NCBI GenBank assembly: GCA_026214975.1
Contig: CM047817.1
Location: 54,928,246 to 54,992,245, forward strand
Origin: Gentiana macrophylla
Taxonomy: Eukaryota > Streptophyta > Magnoliopsida > Gentianales > Gentianaceae
Direction of reading: 5' to 3'
DNA: 64,000 nt
The position numbers and the translations under genes are program-made. This document shows positions 12,085 through 24,082 of this stretch, piece after piece. The stretch's first letter is position 1; each line of letters begins with the position of its first letter. The notes under the pieces are model-generated. The model saw only the letters and a program-made list of their open reading frames with translations, was not told the origin of the DNA and searched no databases.

Positions 12085-13801
12085 TGTTAGTGTAGTGCCC
12101 AAAAGACATTTTTAAGTAATTCTTTTTATATTTAATAAATGACAGAATTATTTTCATCTTATTATTTGATTTGTGCTCATAAATAATACACCACTGAAAA
12201 CCCCAAGTTGTATCATATGTAGCCATTAAACTTAGTGTGTGTCACACGTGAGGATTAAGTTTATTGTGATACACTTGATCTATTAGTCCATGGTGAATGT
12301 AATCAAAGTTTGGGGTCTATTGATTAAACCACCATTAATGCGCCCGTAACACTTTATGGTGTGACCGTCTTATCCAGATTGTCGATATTGGTTATCTAAG
12401 TGGGGCATTTATATATGATGTAGTCATATAGGACTGGACTGATTTAATCTGTATTTTTCATTTAATTCTGTGATTGAGAAATCTTATTAAATCACAAGAT
12501 GATCATATATGGATTAACCTTAATCCTGAAGTGATTGCAGACTCCTACTTGTTTCAAGATAGGGTTAGATGTGTTAGTTGAGGATTGCTAAGAGGCACGG
12601 TCCAAATCACTTTCATGTCAGGACTATTTGGGAATGAGTAACGAGTGTGTGTTGTATAGATATAGAATCCATTCCTTCTTACGGGAAGTAGAAAAACAAT
12701 CCCCTTGTTTATTAATCCTAGAAACTGATCGATCGGCCAAGTTCATATTGGTTATGAACTAATTGATCACTAGTGGGTTAATGGTAAATAAGGATAAGAT
12801 GTAATGAAGAAGTTTTACGGAAACCTTCATGCTTCATTACAGATAGTCTTTGGAGGGATACTCTATATGTAATGATTATATCAATGGACGCTTATTGACT
12901 CAACACTTAGAGAATAAGTCATATCTATAATCGATAGAATTCAGTTTCGGATTTATGGTGGGGTAATTCCGGAATTAGTAAGTTGAACAGAAATGTTTTG
13001 TTAGATGAATATTTTATTCAGTTTATTATAGCTACTGATTATAGGTCCATGGTCCCGGGTTTGCTCTTATCACACGAGTGAATTCTCGTATTGTGGAACC
13101 TCGAGAATAAATTATATAGTAGATCTATTTAATGAATATGCGAATTATAATTTATTCGGTAAATAATATATAAAATAGGAAATACATTTTCTATTATTCC
13201 ATTGCATGAAATGGCGCCACAGGTGGGAAAATTGGGAAAATAAATTTTTCTGAATTATAAAAATTTCTAATTAATAATTTATTTGTTAAATATATAAAGG
13301 AAATAAAAGATTGATTTTATCATTTATTGGTGATTATGTCTTAATTAATGTAGATTATCTCTTATTTAATGAAAAATATTTTTTCCTTAAATAAGAGATA
13401 ATTGAGTTGTGAAAAGTATATCGCTCTCTTGACCGGTTATTTTCCTATATAAAGAGATTTACCCCAACATAAAACACACAAGATATGCGCCTCAATAGAA
13501 TTATAAAAGAGAGAAAATTGGTTTCTTGTCCTAACCATTGAGAGCAGAAAAACCTAGGTTTTTTCTTGAGCATATTCAAGAAGGCTCCGCTACGATGATC
13601 GACGTCCACCAATCGTCGGTTGGAGATACAACGCGGAAGACTGCGGCTTCTCTTCGGTTGTGTAAATATTCAACCTTCTTGTAGTTTAGATTAATTAATT
13701 ATGTGTTTCATATCATGGTAAAATCGTATATGAATTTCGATTCATTGCTTCCACTGTGCATGATCGAGTGTCTCGATCATTGTTGTGAATCAGATTTGAC
13801 A
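12085..13801 (+). mobile_element. Solo or truncated LTR, related to 9974-11667
   Basis: It starts TGTTAGTGTAGTGCCC and follows the reverse complement of 9974-11667 throughout, including the shared GATCGAGTGTCTCGATC near its 3' end. The last 20 bases diverge, and no TGGTATCAGAG primer site follows. I therefore place the end at a CA dinucleotide near 13801 with low precision. No matching target duplication was found. Confidence 0.7.
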
Positions 13802-14363
13802 ATCTGAAAAAGGGACAAAAAAAGGGCGCTCGATCTTGCGAGCGTGCTCTCGCAATTGTGAGAATCCAGATCCGGTTTTTCCCGTATTTCGGATCCTGAT
13901 TCGGGTTTTTGTATATCCAGCACCGAATCAACTAGAAACCGAACCCTTAACTTCGTCATGTTACAAGTAAGACATTGAACTCAAGTCAACGTCACAAATG
14001 GCCAAATGTAGAGTGTTTCAATGCTCCCGTAAGACACGGTCCGGAGCCAAAGCCACTAGAACACGTACACTTAACTTTACAACAAAGCCATAAAGCTCTA
14101 CATTAAGACATGCTTCAATAGATAAACATTCCACGAACTCTCTATCCCATTTTTGCCTAGAAAATATGCCAACACTTATGGATCGAATTCCATGTTTTTT
14201 TCCACCATCGTAAACACTAAATCTACTCCAAATCATTAAAAGAAAATACGAAAAATATTGTACAATATGCTTGTACCATTATATTTGATTTAAACGCCAA
14301 TATAACATTAACTAAAGCCAAAGTGATTTGAAATTATTCTAAAACATGCTTGAAATGAAAAGA
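13802..14363. other. Intergenic DNA, no gene seen
   Basis: Short minus-strand frames at 13713-13959 and 14018-14236 show no recognisable domain. I see nothing that supports a gene. Confidence 0.5.
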
Positions 14364-15868
14364 TGTGAAACCCCAAATTCTTAATTAAGGGTATTTGTGT
14401 CATATCGATAATGGGTGATTTTTATGGATTAACAAATCTCTGGAAAAGACGTTTTTGACCGGTATTGCAACTCTTTTAATTTAAAAATATGACAATGATG
14501 ATATATTATCGAGATCCGTTATTTTAGGTAAGATATTTAAAAATTATGATTTGGGATAGTTATTGAATTACTTGGGAAAGAAGTTTAGATACATTATAAA
14601 TAAATGTGTTATGTGGGGATATTTATCAAAACATAAAAGAAAAATAATTAAAAAAAGGGGAGAAGTCGACAATAAGCTTCGGCAATGACAAAGATGAGAA
14701 GAGCACGGCAGTAGTGTAACGCCCCGCTCCCGGATACCGAGCCCTTATCCGGAAAAGAAACATTCGGCGCGTATAGCATTAAATAAATCTAATATTATAC
14801 GCAAGCCTCTACGTCGTCGTATCAAAATATAGCAAATGGAAGCTAAAAGGACTCGGGTAAAAACATAAATGCTACTATGAATAGAAAGTAACCATACTAC
14901 AGATGGATAGTTAAATTACAACGACGAAAAACCCAAAGACTTATACAATACGAGGTCTTAAAAGTAGAAGTACAACAAGTCTAAGAAAAAGAATACAACT
15001 AGTCTAGTACAACCTTTACAAAGAATTAAACTAAAAGCTTCGTCAAGACTTCAATGTCTTCAATGTCTTCAATGTCTTCAAGACGTCAAGACTTCTAGGT
15101 CCCATGTCGGACGTGTGACTAGTTGTATTCCCAATGTCGTTCCCAAGACGATGTACCGAACGAGGTACCGTGACCCAGACCAACGTTGGACGTATAATTG
15201 GTCATGTTCCCCATGGCGCGCCATGCCCTCATGTTAAGTAAGTGACAAGTCAAGTCAAGACAAGACAAGAATATGACAAGAACACGATTAGGTTAAGTAG
15301 GTAAGTAATGTAACCTAACGAGTATGTGCAAGATAACCGATATAGTAAGCAGGCATCTTTCTATGCATTAAATATGTACGATAAAGTGGTTGTCTTTGTG
15401 TTTCAAGTAGTGTTAATTAAACTGTTTGTGAAAGTGAATAAAGTGGATTCATGTCATTTCTCCCGGCACTTGACAACCATGAATATCCCTTTTGATCTTC
15501 TTTCTCCTTACTGGGCATCTAGATAGTGCTCACTCCTTTATTTGGAATAAGAAAAAATGCATGTTAATAACGAGTTGGATGATGAGCATGGAGAGCAAGC
15601 TTAGGAAGAAAGCCATGGAGTTCGTAGAGTTCCGGTGGTTTCCTCATTTCAGACAATTTGGGTTGTAATAAATGTTAGTAGTCATTTGTGTTTTAGTTTG
15701 ACAGCAGATGTAATCGGTTGAGTTTTTTAATGAAAAGTCTTAACTGTCAGTTTCACTAGTCTCTTGCTTGTTTTTTTTGTTCCACGTTTTCTGATATGAC
15801 ATGAGGCTTACGTGGGATTTAGGGTTTACTCTTAATCTCACTTGCCGAACGTTCCTTTTCCAAATAAG
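14364..15868 (+). mobile_element. 5' LTR of element G (gypsy-type), main part
   Basis: It starts TGTGAAACCCC and matches the 3' LTR at 40707-42115 in two blocks: 14364-14714 with 40707-41055, and about 15089-15535 with 41677-42115. Between the blocks sits a foreign inverted LTR fragment (14715-15088). Element A inserted at 15868. The last bases of this LTR (AACTCGGTATCC to GGCGTTACA) reappear at about 40333-40366, beyond A. The open frame at 15326-15526 is repeated in the other LTR and is not a gene. Confidence 0.75.
14715..15088 (-). mobile_element. Inverted LTR fragment inside the G 5' LTR
   Basis: It begins TGTAACGCCCCGCTCCCGG, the reverse complement of an LTR 3' end of the CTCGGTATCCGGGAG...GGCGTTACA type. 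It is similar to 9290-9444 in inverse orientation. It replaces about 620 bp present in the other G LTR. A 9-bp tandem unit CTTCAATGT occurs three times at 15049-15075. Confidence 0.6.
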
Positions 15869-17698
15869 TGTTAGGAAATCACTAGTTTAACGCAGCAGAA
15901 TTTAAAATTTCGATTTCCCTTTTCTAGATCGTCTTCATTTAATGCAATAAACACGTTAAGTAGTTTGACGGAATATACCTTGGATGATCTACAAGATCGT
16001 CGCTTTGACCGTCAACTGAGAGTATTCCCGTGCGCAAGCCGTCCAAGCGTCCGGCCTCTATCATTGATCCACACGAACTCCTCGCAGGAATCCTTCTAGG
16101 ATTGCTATCGGAAAAACTCATGCTGCTAGACCGGCCTTTTTCCTCTCTCTCAAACTCTCTATTGGAAGCTCTCCATTTTACTCAAGAACTAGTAGCTCTT
16201 GGAAGATATACAAAAGAGCTTGACACCCACTTCCTATTTATAGGGAAAGTGGCGCCCCAACTAGAGTAAAGGAGAAGAAAACATTTTCCCAATGAAATAA
16301 AGAACATATCTTAAATTGACTTATCTCTTTTGTTATAATATCTCATAACAAATAAAATCTTAATATTGCCAATATCTTATATTGATTATATTTATCTTAT
16401 TACCATAAATCTATTTTTCCAAAATCAATTAATATACAATATTAATATTATGGTAATCTTAATAATTAAAATGCACAATACAAGTGTATCTTATACACCT
16501 AGATGTGGCGCCTCATATTGCCAATAATTGACTTCCGGAATATTCTTTAATTAATATAATTTATGTATAATTAATATCTTGTGTTTTATTTATTCATAAT
16601 AAATAAATACCACCATATTAATTTACCACTATAACCTTTATAGTCTAGAGATAAACTTTCCTTATTTAGTTATCAACTATAACCGCATTTTAATCCGACT
16701 CGATGTTCATATGTGTGTGACCCGATAGGCTTCCAAATATGTTGGCCGTCGACACAAAGTGCAAATTATGAAAATGCCCTTCATTCCTAACGATCACGGG
16801 ATAGCGTCTAGAAACACACCGTGATCCCCAATCATCGGAAGAGTCAAATGCAATGCCAACTACCTTTCATCAGAAACAGTTACCGTGTAACTTACAATCC
16901 TGTCACTGTAATATTATCCATACGATCGTATCTCGAGTGTCAATACATTAACGATCGTAGCTTGTAATCTGGATATCATGCTCTATCGGAATAACACATT
17001 TACTCCCACTTTGCAAAGATTCTCGAGAGCTTGACATTCCTTATAAGAAGGCCATTTCAGATATTCAATCCCAATCATAGGATACGCGATTCCCGGATGA
17101 CCAAACATGTATACTCCGCATGCTTCAATATCACACCAATCACTACCGCATGATCGCCCTGTGGATAAGGGAAACCTCAATAGTGTCAAAGCATGACAAT
17201 CCACACCGTGATGCCATGAAGACTCCGGTCTTAAGGATAATTACACAACCGCCACATAGTGTGACACTTAATGTAAGTGGGTCAGTGTAACGTACGCATT
17301 CTCTAATACACGTCCACGTACACTCCAAGTGTCTCTACACTTCGATAGACGAGATCTATCCCTACCTTCTATAAGATAGAAGACATCCAATACGTGCTAG
17401 TCTAATTATAATATCAATGTCCCATTTGACAATATCAGACTAGAGACATTTAAGTATCAAACTTGTTAAAGTGATCAGAGATCTCATCAATCATAATCAC
17501 TATCATGGTTACTCTATCACAGTTTGACACTAGGGACGTTACTATATATATACAACCAATAATATGAAGATAAACAATATATAATAACAAAAGTGCTTTT
17601 ATTAATCATAATAAAGTTATGACATGAACTAAAATAGATAGTAAACGACCGACCCCGTCATATCCGGCCAACCCGATTGGGTTTAGGACACCTATTCA
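15869..17698 (-). repeat. 3' LTR of element A
   Basis: 1830 bp, collinear with 38505-40330 with scattered differences. On the minus strand it starts TGAATAGGTGTCC and ends GATTTCCTAACA. Confidence 0.85.
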
Positions 17699-17714
17699 GC
17701 AATCTCCCACTTGG
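17699..17714 (-). other. Polypurine tract of element A
   Basis: The minus strand reads CCAAGTGGGAGATTGC immediately before the 3' LTR start TGAATAGG. Its position marks it as the plus-strand priming site. Confidence 0.7.
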
Positions 17715-17715
17715 C

Positions 17716-18512
17716 CTAAAGCCAATCACCCATATGCCTAAGCCCTTGCATGTGAACATGTTTCTCATGCTTTGCTTGTGACAATTCCTTGGTTAACAGA
17801 TCAACTATGTTATCATCCGTGTGGACTTTCTCTATCTTTACATCTCCTCTATCTACTATCTCTCTAATCAAGTGATAGCGCCGTAGCACGTGTTTGGACT
17901 TCTGATGAGACCTTGGTTCCTTTGACTGAGATATCGCTCCATTGTTATGACAGTACAACGGAATTGGACCTTCAATGGAGGGAACCACACCAAGTTCAAC
18001 AATGAACTTCTTCATCCAAACTGCTTCTTTTGCCGACTCCGAGGCTGCTATGTATTCGGCTTCTGTTGTAGAGTCCGCACTAGTCTCCTACTTGGAACTC
18101 TTCCAGCTCACTGCTCCGCCGAGAAAACAAATCCAGACTGTGACTTAAAGTCATCCTTGTCAGTTTGAAAACTAGCATCTGTGTAACCTCATAAAACTAA
18201 ATCATCATTCCCGAAAACCAGGAACATATCCCTAGTGCGTCTCATGTACTTGAGGATATTCTTGACTACAACCCAGTGACCATCACCAGGGTTGGACTGG
18301 TACCTACTAGTCGTACTAAGAGGGTACGAGACATCTGGTCTAGTGCACAACATGGCATACATGATGGACCCGATTGCCGAAGCATAAGGGATCTTACTCA
18401 TTTGTGTCCTTTTCTCCTCAGTCTTAGGACTCATTCCCTTTGACAGGTAGACCCCATGTGACACGGGCAACAATCCTTTCTTGGACTGCTCCATGCGGAA
18501 TCTCTTCAGCAT
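17716..18512 (-). pseudogene. Element A: RNase H domain (broken)
   Basis: Copia-type RNase H that would degrade template RNA during reverse transcription. The fragment 18189-18512 carries the RT-RNase H connection, with YASAIGSIMYAMLCTRPD and a downstream block resembling HWVVVKNILKYMRRT. The fragment 17716-18015 is the C-terminal end, with YCHNNGAISQSK, KSKHVLRRYHLIRE and HTDDNIVDLLTK, a form of the usual ADIFTK block. The two lie in different frames and the stretch between them contains stops, so this is a pseudogene, or it is frame-broken by sequencing error. The end lies a few bases before the 3' LTR. Confidence 0.85.
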
Positions 18513-19420
18513 CTTGTCTATATAGGTGGATTACGACAGACCAAGCAACCTCTTAGATCTATCTCTATAGATCTTGATTCCTAGAATATAGGCCGCTTCA
18601 CCCAAGTCCTTCATTGAGAAGTTCTTGGATAACCAAGCTTGGACTGACTGTAACATAGGCACATCATTCCCTATGAGCAATATGTCGTCTACATAAAGCA
18701 CTAAGAACACAATGACACTCCCACTAACCTTCTTGTAAACACAGGGATCATCTTCATTCTTGATGAAATCAAACTGTTTGATTATCTCATCAAAGCAAAG
18801 ATTCCAACTCCGAGAAGCTTTTACTTTAATCCATAAATGGATCTTTACAGTTTACACACCATCCTGGTGTCATTGGTTGTGAAACCCTCAGGCTGTGTCA
18901 TATACACTTCCTCAGACAGGTTCCCATTAAGGAAAGCTGTTTTCACATCCATCTTCCAGATTTCTTAATCATGGTATGCTGCAATAGCGAGCAGAATTCT
19001 AATATATTTTAACATGGCAACATGTGAAAATGTTTCGTCATAGTCAACTCCTTGTCTTTGCTTATAACCTTTTGCTACTAACCTAGCCTTGTAGGTAGTC
19101 ACGTTGTCGTCCATGTCGGTCTTTCTCTTAAAGACCCATTTACACCCTATGGGAACTATTCCTTCAGGTGGATCAACTAAGCTCCAAACTTGGTTGTCAT
19201 TCATGGATTCCATTTCAGAATTCATGGCTTCTAGCCATTTCTCTTTGTCATACCTTAATATCACTTCCTCATAAGTTCTAGGGTCCTCATCTTCCATGAG
19301 ATACATGCCAGTGTACCTTTCAAGTTCACGGAATTCCCTGGTGGATCTTTGAGGTGCTAGTGTGTCTACGGTAGAGGTTGGCGTCACATCTGTGTGTGGC
19401 GTCTCCTCTACTTCCATCAA
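18513..19420 (-). pseudogene. Element A: reverse transcriptase domain (broken)
   Basis: 18965-19420 encodes the start of the copia RT, with WLEAMNSEMESM, CKWVFKRKTD, YKARLVAKGYKQRQGVDY and an ETFSHVAMLKYIR block. The usual form of that block has P before V. Further down, in other frames, [14 protein letters not shown] and the catalytic YVDD box (near 18685-18700) can be read. Several stops and frame changes separate these blocks, so no functional enzyme is encoded as written. Confidence 0.85.
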
Positions 19421-20406
19421 CTGACTGTTATCCGTAAGTGGTTCTCGAATTTCTTCAAGATCAATCTTACTCCCACTGACCCTATCCAGAATAAACTCTT
19501 TCCTAGAACGTGGCTAGTCCTGGAAACAAACACCTTTTGATCCTCAAGGTGGTAAAATTGGTATCCTCTAGTTTCTCTAGGATATCCCACAAATAGACAT
19601 TTGTCAGATCTAGCCTCTAATTTGTCAGGCATCATCCGATTCACATAAGTCGGACAACCCCAAGGTTTAAGCTATGCTAGACTCGGTTTCCTCTTATGCC
19701 ATACCTTGTATGGTGTGGAGTCAACCGTCTTTGATGGAACTCGGTTCAGTGTACAGGATGCGGTTTCTAGAGCATACCCCCAAAATGATTTTGGGAGAAC
19801 TGAGTAGCTCAACATGGATTGCACCATGTCCAACAAAGTGCGATTCCTCCTCTCAGACACGCCATTCATCTGAGGCATCCCTGGATGGGTCCATTTAGGT
19901 AGAATCCCATTCTCCTTTATATAACTTTGAAACTCTCCATCTAGGTATTCTCCACCTCAATCGGATCGAAGTGTTTTGATTTCTTTACCTAGTTGTTTCT
20001 GTACTTCACTTCTGAAATATTTGAACTTTTCAAAGGCCTCAGACTTGTACTTCATTAAGTATATATAACCATAGCGTGAATGGTCATCAGTGAAAGTGAT
20101 AAAATAAGAGTATCATCTTTTGGCTTGAATTGACATTGGACCGCATACATCAGTATGTATGAGCTCAAGCAACTCTTTGGATCTTATCCTTTTGCCACTA
20201 AAAGGTGACTTTGTCATCTTGCCAAGCAAACAAGTTTCGCATGTATCAAACGATTCATAATCGAAATGATCCAACATTCCATCTTTATGGAGTTTGGAAA
20301 TGCGATTCTTATTTATATGGACAAGTCTACAATGCCACAAGTAGGATTCATTCAAGTCATTCATTTTGGCTTTCTTGTTGTTTATATTAAGTACGTCAAC
20401 ATTCAC
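19417..20406 (-). pseudogene. Element A: integrase (broken)
   Basis: 20113-20406 holds the GAG-pre-integrase zinc finger (HCRLVH...CETCLLGK) and the first catalytic Asp (TDVCGPM). The second Asp is in TLRSD near 19965, followed at once by a TGA stop where the family has Arg before GGEY. 19672-19878 carries the catalytic Glu in GVSERRNRTLLDMV. 19417-19644 is the C-terminal part with CLFVGYPRETRGYQFY. Several frames are needed, so the gene is broken. Confidence 0.85.
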
Positions 20407-20408
20407 AT

Positions 20409-21083
20409 CTAATATGTAGAGACCATTGCTAAGTATGCCAGTACCATAAAAAATTCCATCACGTGAAAAAGAACAACATTATTCTCAAACGTAAAAGAAA
20501 ATCCATCAACATCCAATGCAGAAATAGAAATAATGATCTTCGTAAGAGCAGGAACAAAATAACAGTTATTAAGTTCTAGTACTAGCCCACTGGGCAATGA
20601 AAGAAAATAAACTCCTATGGCCAGCGCAGCAACACTTGCTCTATTTCCAACGCATAGGTCCATCTCTCCTTTCCTCAGTTCTCTAGTTATTCTTAGTGCC
20701 AGCATATTCGAACAAATATGAGAACCACAACCAGTATCTAATACCCAATGGTTAGTCTTAAAAGAAGCAATATTGATCTCAATCATAAACATACCTGAAG
20801 TCGAAGCATTAGAATGCTTCTTCTTGGTACTCAAGAAGCCTTTGCAGTTTCTCCTCCAATGTCCGGTCTCACCGCAATGGAAGCAAGCATCATTGGATTT
20901 TTCTTTGGCTATCTTAGGCGTTGGCTTAGGTGCAACCTTCGCCTTCTTGGACTTCTTTTGGGATTTTGCCTTGCCCTTGTTAGAAGTGACTAGCAACACT
21001 TGCTTTCCCTTCCCCACAGTGCCCTCAGCAGTTTTCAACATGCTCAATAACTCATCAAGGGAGCAATCTATCTTGTTCATCAC
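20409..21083 (-). pseudogene. Element A: gag C-terminus, zinc knuckle and protease
   Basis: A 224-codon open frame. A Lys-rich stretch is followed by a CCHC zinc knuckle (CFHCGETGHWRRNC) that binds genomic RNA. The aspartic protease active site follows (VLDTGCGSHIC). This is the gag-protease junction of copia polyproteins in the expected order. The last roughly 20 residues drift from the expected sequence, which suggests a frame change before the integrase. Confidence 0.85.
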
Positions 21084-21577
21084 GAACTGCGATTATGAAT
21101 CAGGTAGTGATTGCAGAATCAAGTCAATACTTAACTCTCGTTCCAACTTGTGGCCCAGCTTCCTAAGCCTCTATATGTACCCGATCATTTTAAGCATGTG
21201 TGATCCCACAACAGTCCCGGATGCCATCTTACAACCAAACAGGGCCTTCGAGACCTCGTACCTCTCAGTGCGAGACTGAGAAGCATAGAGTTCCTTTAGG
21301 TGAACCATGATTTAATAGGCGTCCATGGACTCATGCTGTTTCTGCAGTTCAGGTGTCATGATACATGTAGCATCAGTATTGTCAGACAGTGCTTGTTATA
21401 CTTCTCAACAGCTTCTGCAGCCGAACCCTCTGCGGGCTTTTCCGGTAGGGCCTCGTCCAAGACATAGCCAATCTTCTCGTGCCTCAAAATGATTTTGACG
21501 TTTCTTTTCCGATCGAGAAAATTGGTTTCGTCAAGCTTATTGTCGATGATAAAACGAAGGTTCAATTTGTTTGACAT
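21084..21577 (-). pseudogene. Element A: gag N-terminal part (broken)
   Basis: The frame 21356-21577 starts MSNKLNLRFIIDNKLDE and contains RNVKIILRHEKIGYVLDE, a typical copia gag N-terminus. The rest of the capsid region (HLKELYASQS-, RYEVSKALFGCKMASG- and KLGHKLERELSIDLIL-like blocks) can be read in other frames down to 21084. It is frame-broken at about 21370 and again near 21100-21300. Confidence 0.75.
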
Positions 21578-21931
21578 TTTCTATAAATAAAGATAGAATA
21601 AGTAAAAGCTCATGTATTTAAAACCCTAAATTTGCACTTAAAATTTTATAAGGTTTTACTTCCACTAGCCAACTATTCCCAATTGGCTTTCAAGAATTAA
21701 ATTAATTCCTTAATGGCTGGTATCCCTTCTAGTTGCCTCGATTCCCGACGAGGGCCGATCAGCCAAGATAATTTTGAAAGGTAGGTACTCCTACCAGTCG
21801 CATCGTAAGCGGCTCCTAGTGGCTGACTAGTCAACTCTTTGACGTTTCACATCTCTATATGATAGTCAACCCCTTGTCTCTAAAATCAGACAGTCCTGAC
21901 GATGGCCAATCACCAAAAGATTCTAGTCGAG
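21578..21931 (-). mobile_element. Element A leader, part next to gag
   Basis: Untranslated leader of element A, read on the minus strand and continuing at 23337-24077 and 37852-38488. A phrase like CCCGACGAGGGCCGAT recurs at about 21746, 21897 (degenerate) and 23404. No gene. Confidence 0.6.
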
Positions 21932-23336
21932 TGTTAGGAACATTTTATTATGTTTTGATGATGGCCATACTAGATGTTATAGCAAGCCTGGAATAAGTTA
22001 GAACACTCTGTATAGTCTTTACTTAGAGTCTGACATGTTGTATAAGTTGAGTCAGACAACTATTGTACTAGTTGGTAGGACGGCAAAGCAAGAACAGACT
22101 TTCGGCAGAGTGAAGCCAACCAAGCACCAGTAGAGAAGCAATGAAGACATCATGGTCTGACTTATAACCAAGAAAGTCTGTGATGACCTTGGATAAGTCT
22201 AAGTTATGTTTTAAGTGATGAAGCTCAATTTTTAAATATGGTGTACACTGATCTCACCCAAATCAAGGATCAGTGAAGTTCAAGGATTCTCCTTGAACTG
22301 AAAGAATAAAGGAAACAATGAATCGGTAAAGTAAACTGACTTTCGGCTGAGTGAAGACAAAGCAGTGAAGGAAGATCTAAGCGGAAAAGTCAGATGGTTC
22401 ACTTGACCGTTCAAAGAACGGATGAGTAAACCTTACTCGATCAGATTATTGAAATATGGAGAAGATACAGAAGATCAAGCATTAAATGCACAATTAATAG
22501 AGGATGAATCAATGACGGATTTTCTGGTAAACGTTTGAAGAAAAATCCGATCACTAAAATCAAAGAGAATATAATTAAGGGGAAATCAAGAATCAAATCA
22601 AGGATTATTCCCCTCATTAATATAGCCAACGGACGGCAATTCAAATCAAGGATAATCAAGGCTATAAATAGAGGGCATTGACAGAAAAAAAAATGTGAAA
22701 AAAAAGAACGGTAAATCTGAGCAAAAACTCTGTCAAAGTAAAAAGCCTTCTATCTACGCTTAAAGGAAAACATCTAGTGATCAACTCAAAATTGAGAGCT
22801 ACAATTCAACCATCAAGCATTGAGATTGATCAACAAGTTTGTGAATCCAATTCACATCAATCAAGCAACTGAATCAGAGTCATCTGAGAAGGAGTTGTGT
22901 TTGCGATAGCTGCTGAAGGATTTGATCCCAAGGAGCAGTGAAAGAGACTGAGTCCATCAAGTCATTGCGAGTCAGGAGCGATAGTCTTGTAGATTGTGAA
23001 GCTTGTGAAGTCAAGGTCAATCGTACTATTGTATCTGTGAAAACAATAGTGAATTCCTCCGATCATCACAGGAGAAGAGTGGATTAAGGGATTACACCAC
23101 CCTGAACCACTATAAGCCTTGTGTCAATTTACTTTCTACATTTTACCTTACTGCATTCATTTAATTGCTTATATTATATCATATATTTGTGATTGCTTAA
23201 ACTACTTTGAAATAACATAGTAAGGAGGGACTTATCCGCTGCCCAAAAGCTTTTAAGTACAAGAAAAGTTTTTGAAACTCACTATAGTCATTCATCCCCC
23301 CTCTGACTATAGTTTTACCCTTCTCTGGGACCAACC
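21932..23336 (+). mobile_element. LTR fragment or solo LTR, SIRE-like, within element A
   Basis: It starts TGTTAGGAACATTTTATTATG followed by TTTTGATGATGGCC. This parallels the start of element B's LTR (TGTTGGACTTATTTC then TTTTGATGATGAGTGCC). It ends GGGACCAAC, like B's LTR end GGGACCAACA. It is 1.4 kb in plus orientation, opposite to B. No primer site, purine tract or clear target duplication was found, so the exact right end is uncertain. Confidence 0.65.
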
Positions 23337-24077
23337 CAAATATTCATGAGATCTCGTAACGATCATAACTCGATAATAACGATATACCTGAGGTAGGTCA
23401 ACTCCCGACGAGGGCCGATTAGTTGGACCCGAACAAGGGCTCTTCACCGTCATTATAATATTGGGAGACAATTTTGGCTCGATTTTTTTTGTGGGAATAA
23501 TTTTAAATTAATTCACTTAATTAATTTCCTTTAATTATGGTCTCATCTAATATGTGCATATTACTACGATATCATATAAAGTAAAACATACACAACATTC
23601 CGCGCACAAAATAACCGGTATGCTCATGCACTTTTCCTAGGTGCGGTTTCGAATACAAACTGACGAAACCGCGGGTCACAATCTAAGGGTAGCTGCAACC
23701 GCCAATAGAATCTTTATTGTTGTACGCCAATGGGTTCTTTATCTCTCTTTGGTCTTCATCTTCTTGTTCCATTCTTGTTACATAATAATTTATCTAATAA
23801 ATAATTACCCCCACAGAACACGGGGAGGAGCTAACGGGAATGGGATAAATGTAAAAAGTAAACTAGGTCATGTTATTCATAACGGTCTAGGACAATTTCA
23901 AAAACAACACAAAGAAAACATTCCCATCTATCCTATTGGTCGAGTCCATGATCAATCGGGGTCCATATAATCACATTATATCTACATATCTAATCCATAC
24001 AATTATATCTTATGAAAAAGATCAAATTATAATTTTTAACTACTTATGCGTCTTATTTTATCACATCAAATAATTAA
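23337..24077 (-). mobile_element. Element A leader, middle part
   Basis: Leader DNA of element A between the two nested insertions. The plus-strand frame 23641-23970 has no recognisable domain and no supporting context. Confidence 0.5.
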
Positions 24078-24082
24078 ATAAC
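24078..24082. repeat. Target site duplication (ATAAC), left, of element B
   Basis: ATAAC, repeated exactly at 37847-37851. Confidence 0.9.

Noticed and set aside
15326..15526. Small gene, repeated at 41910-42098
   Set aside because: Both frames lie at the same place in the two LTRs of element G; conservation reflects LTR identity, not coding.
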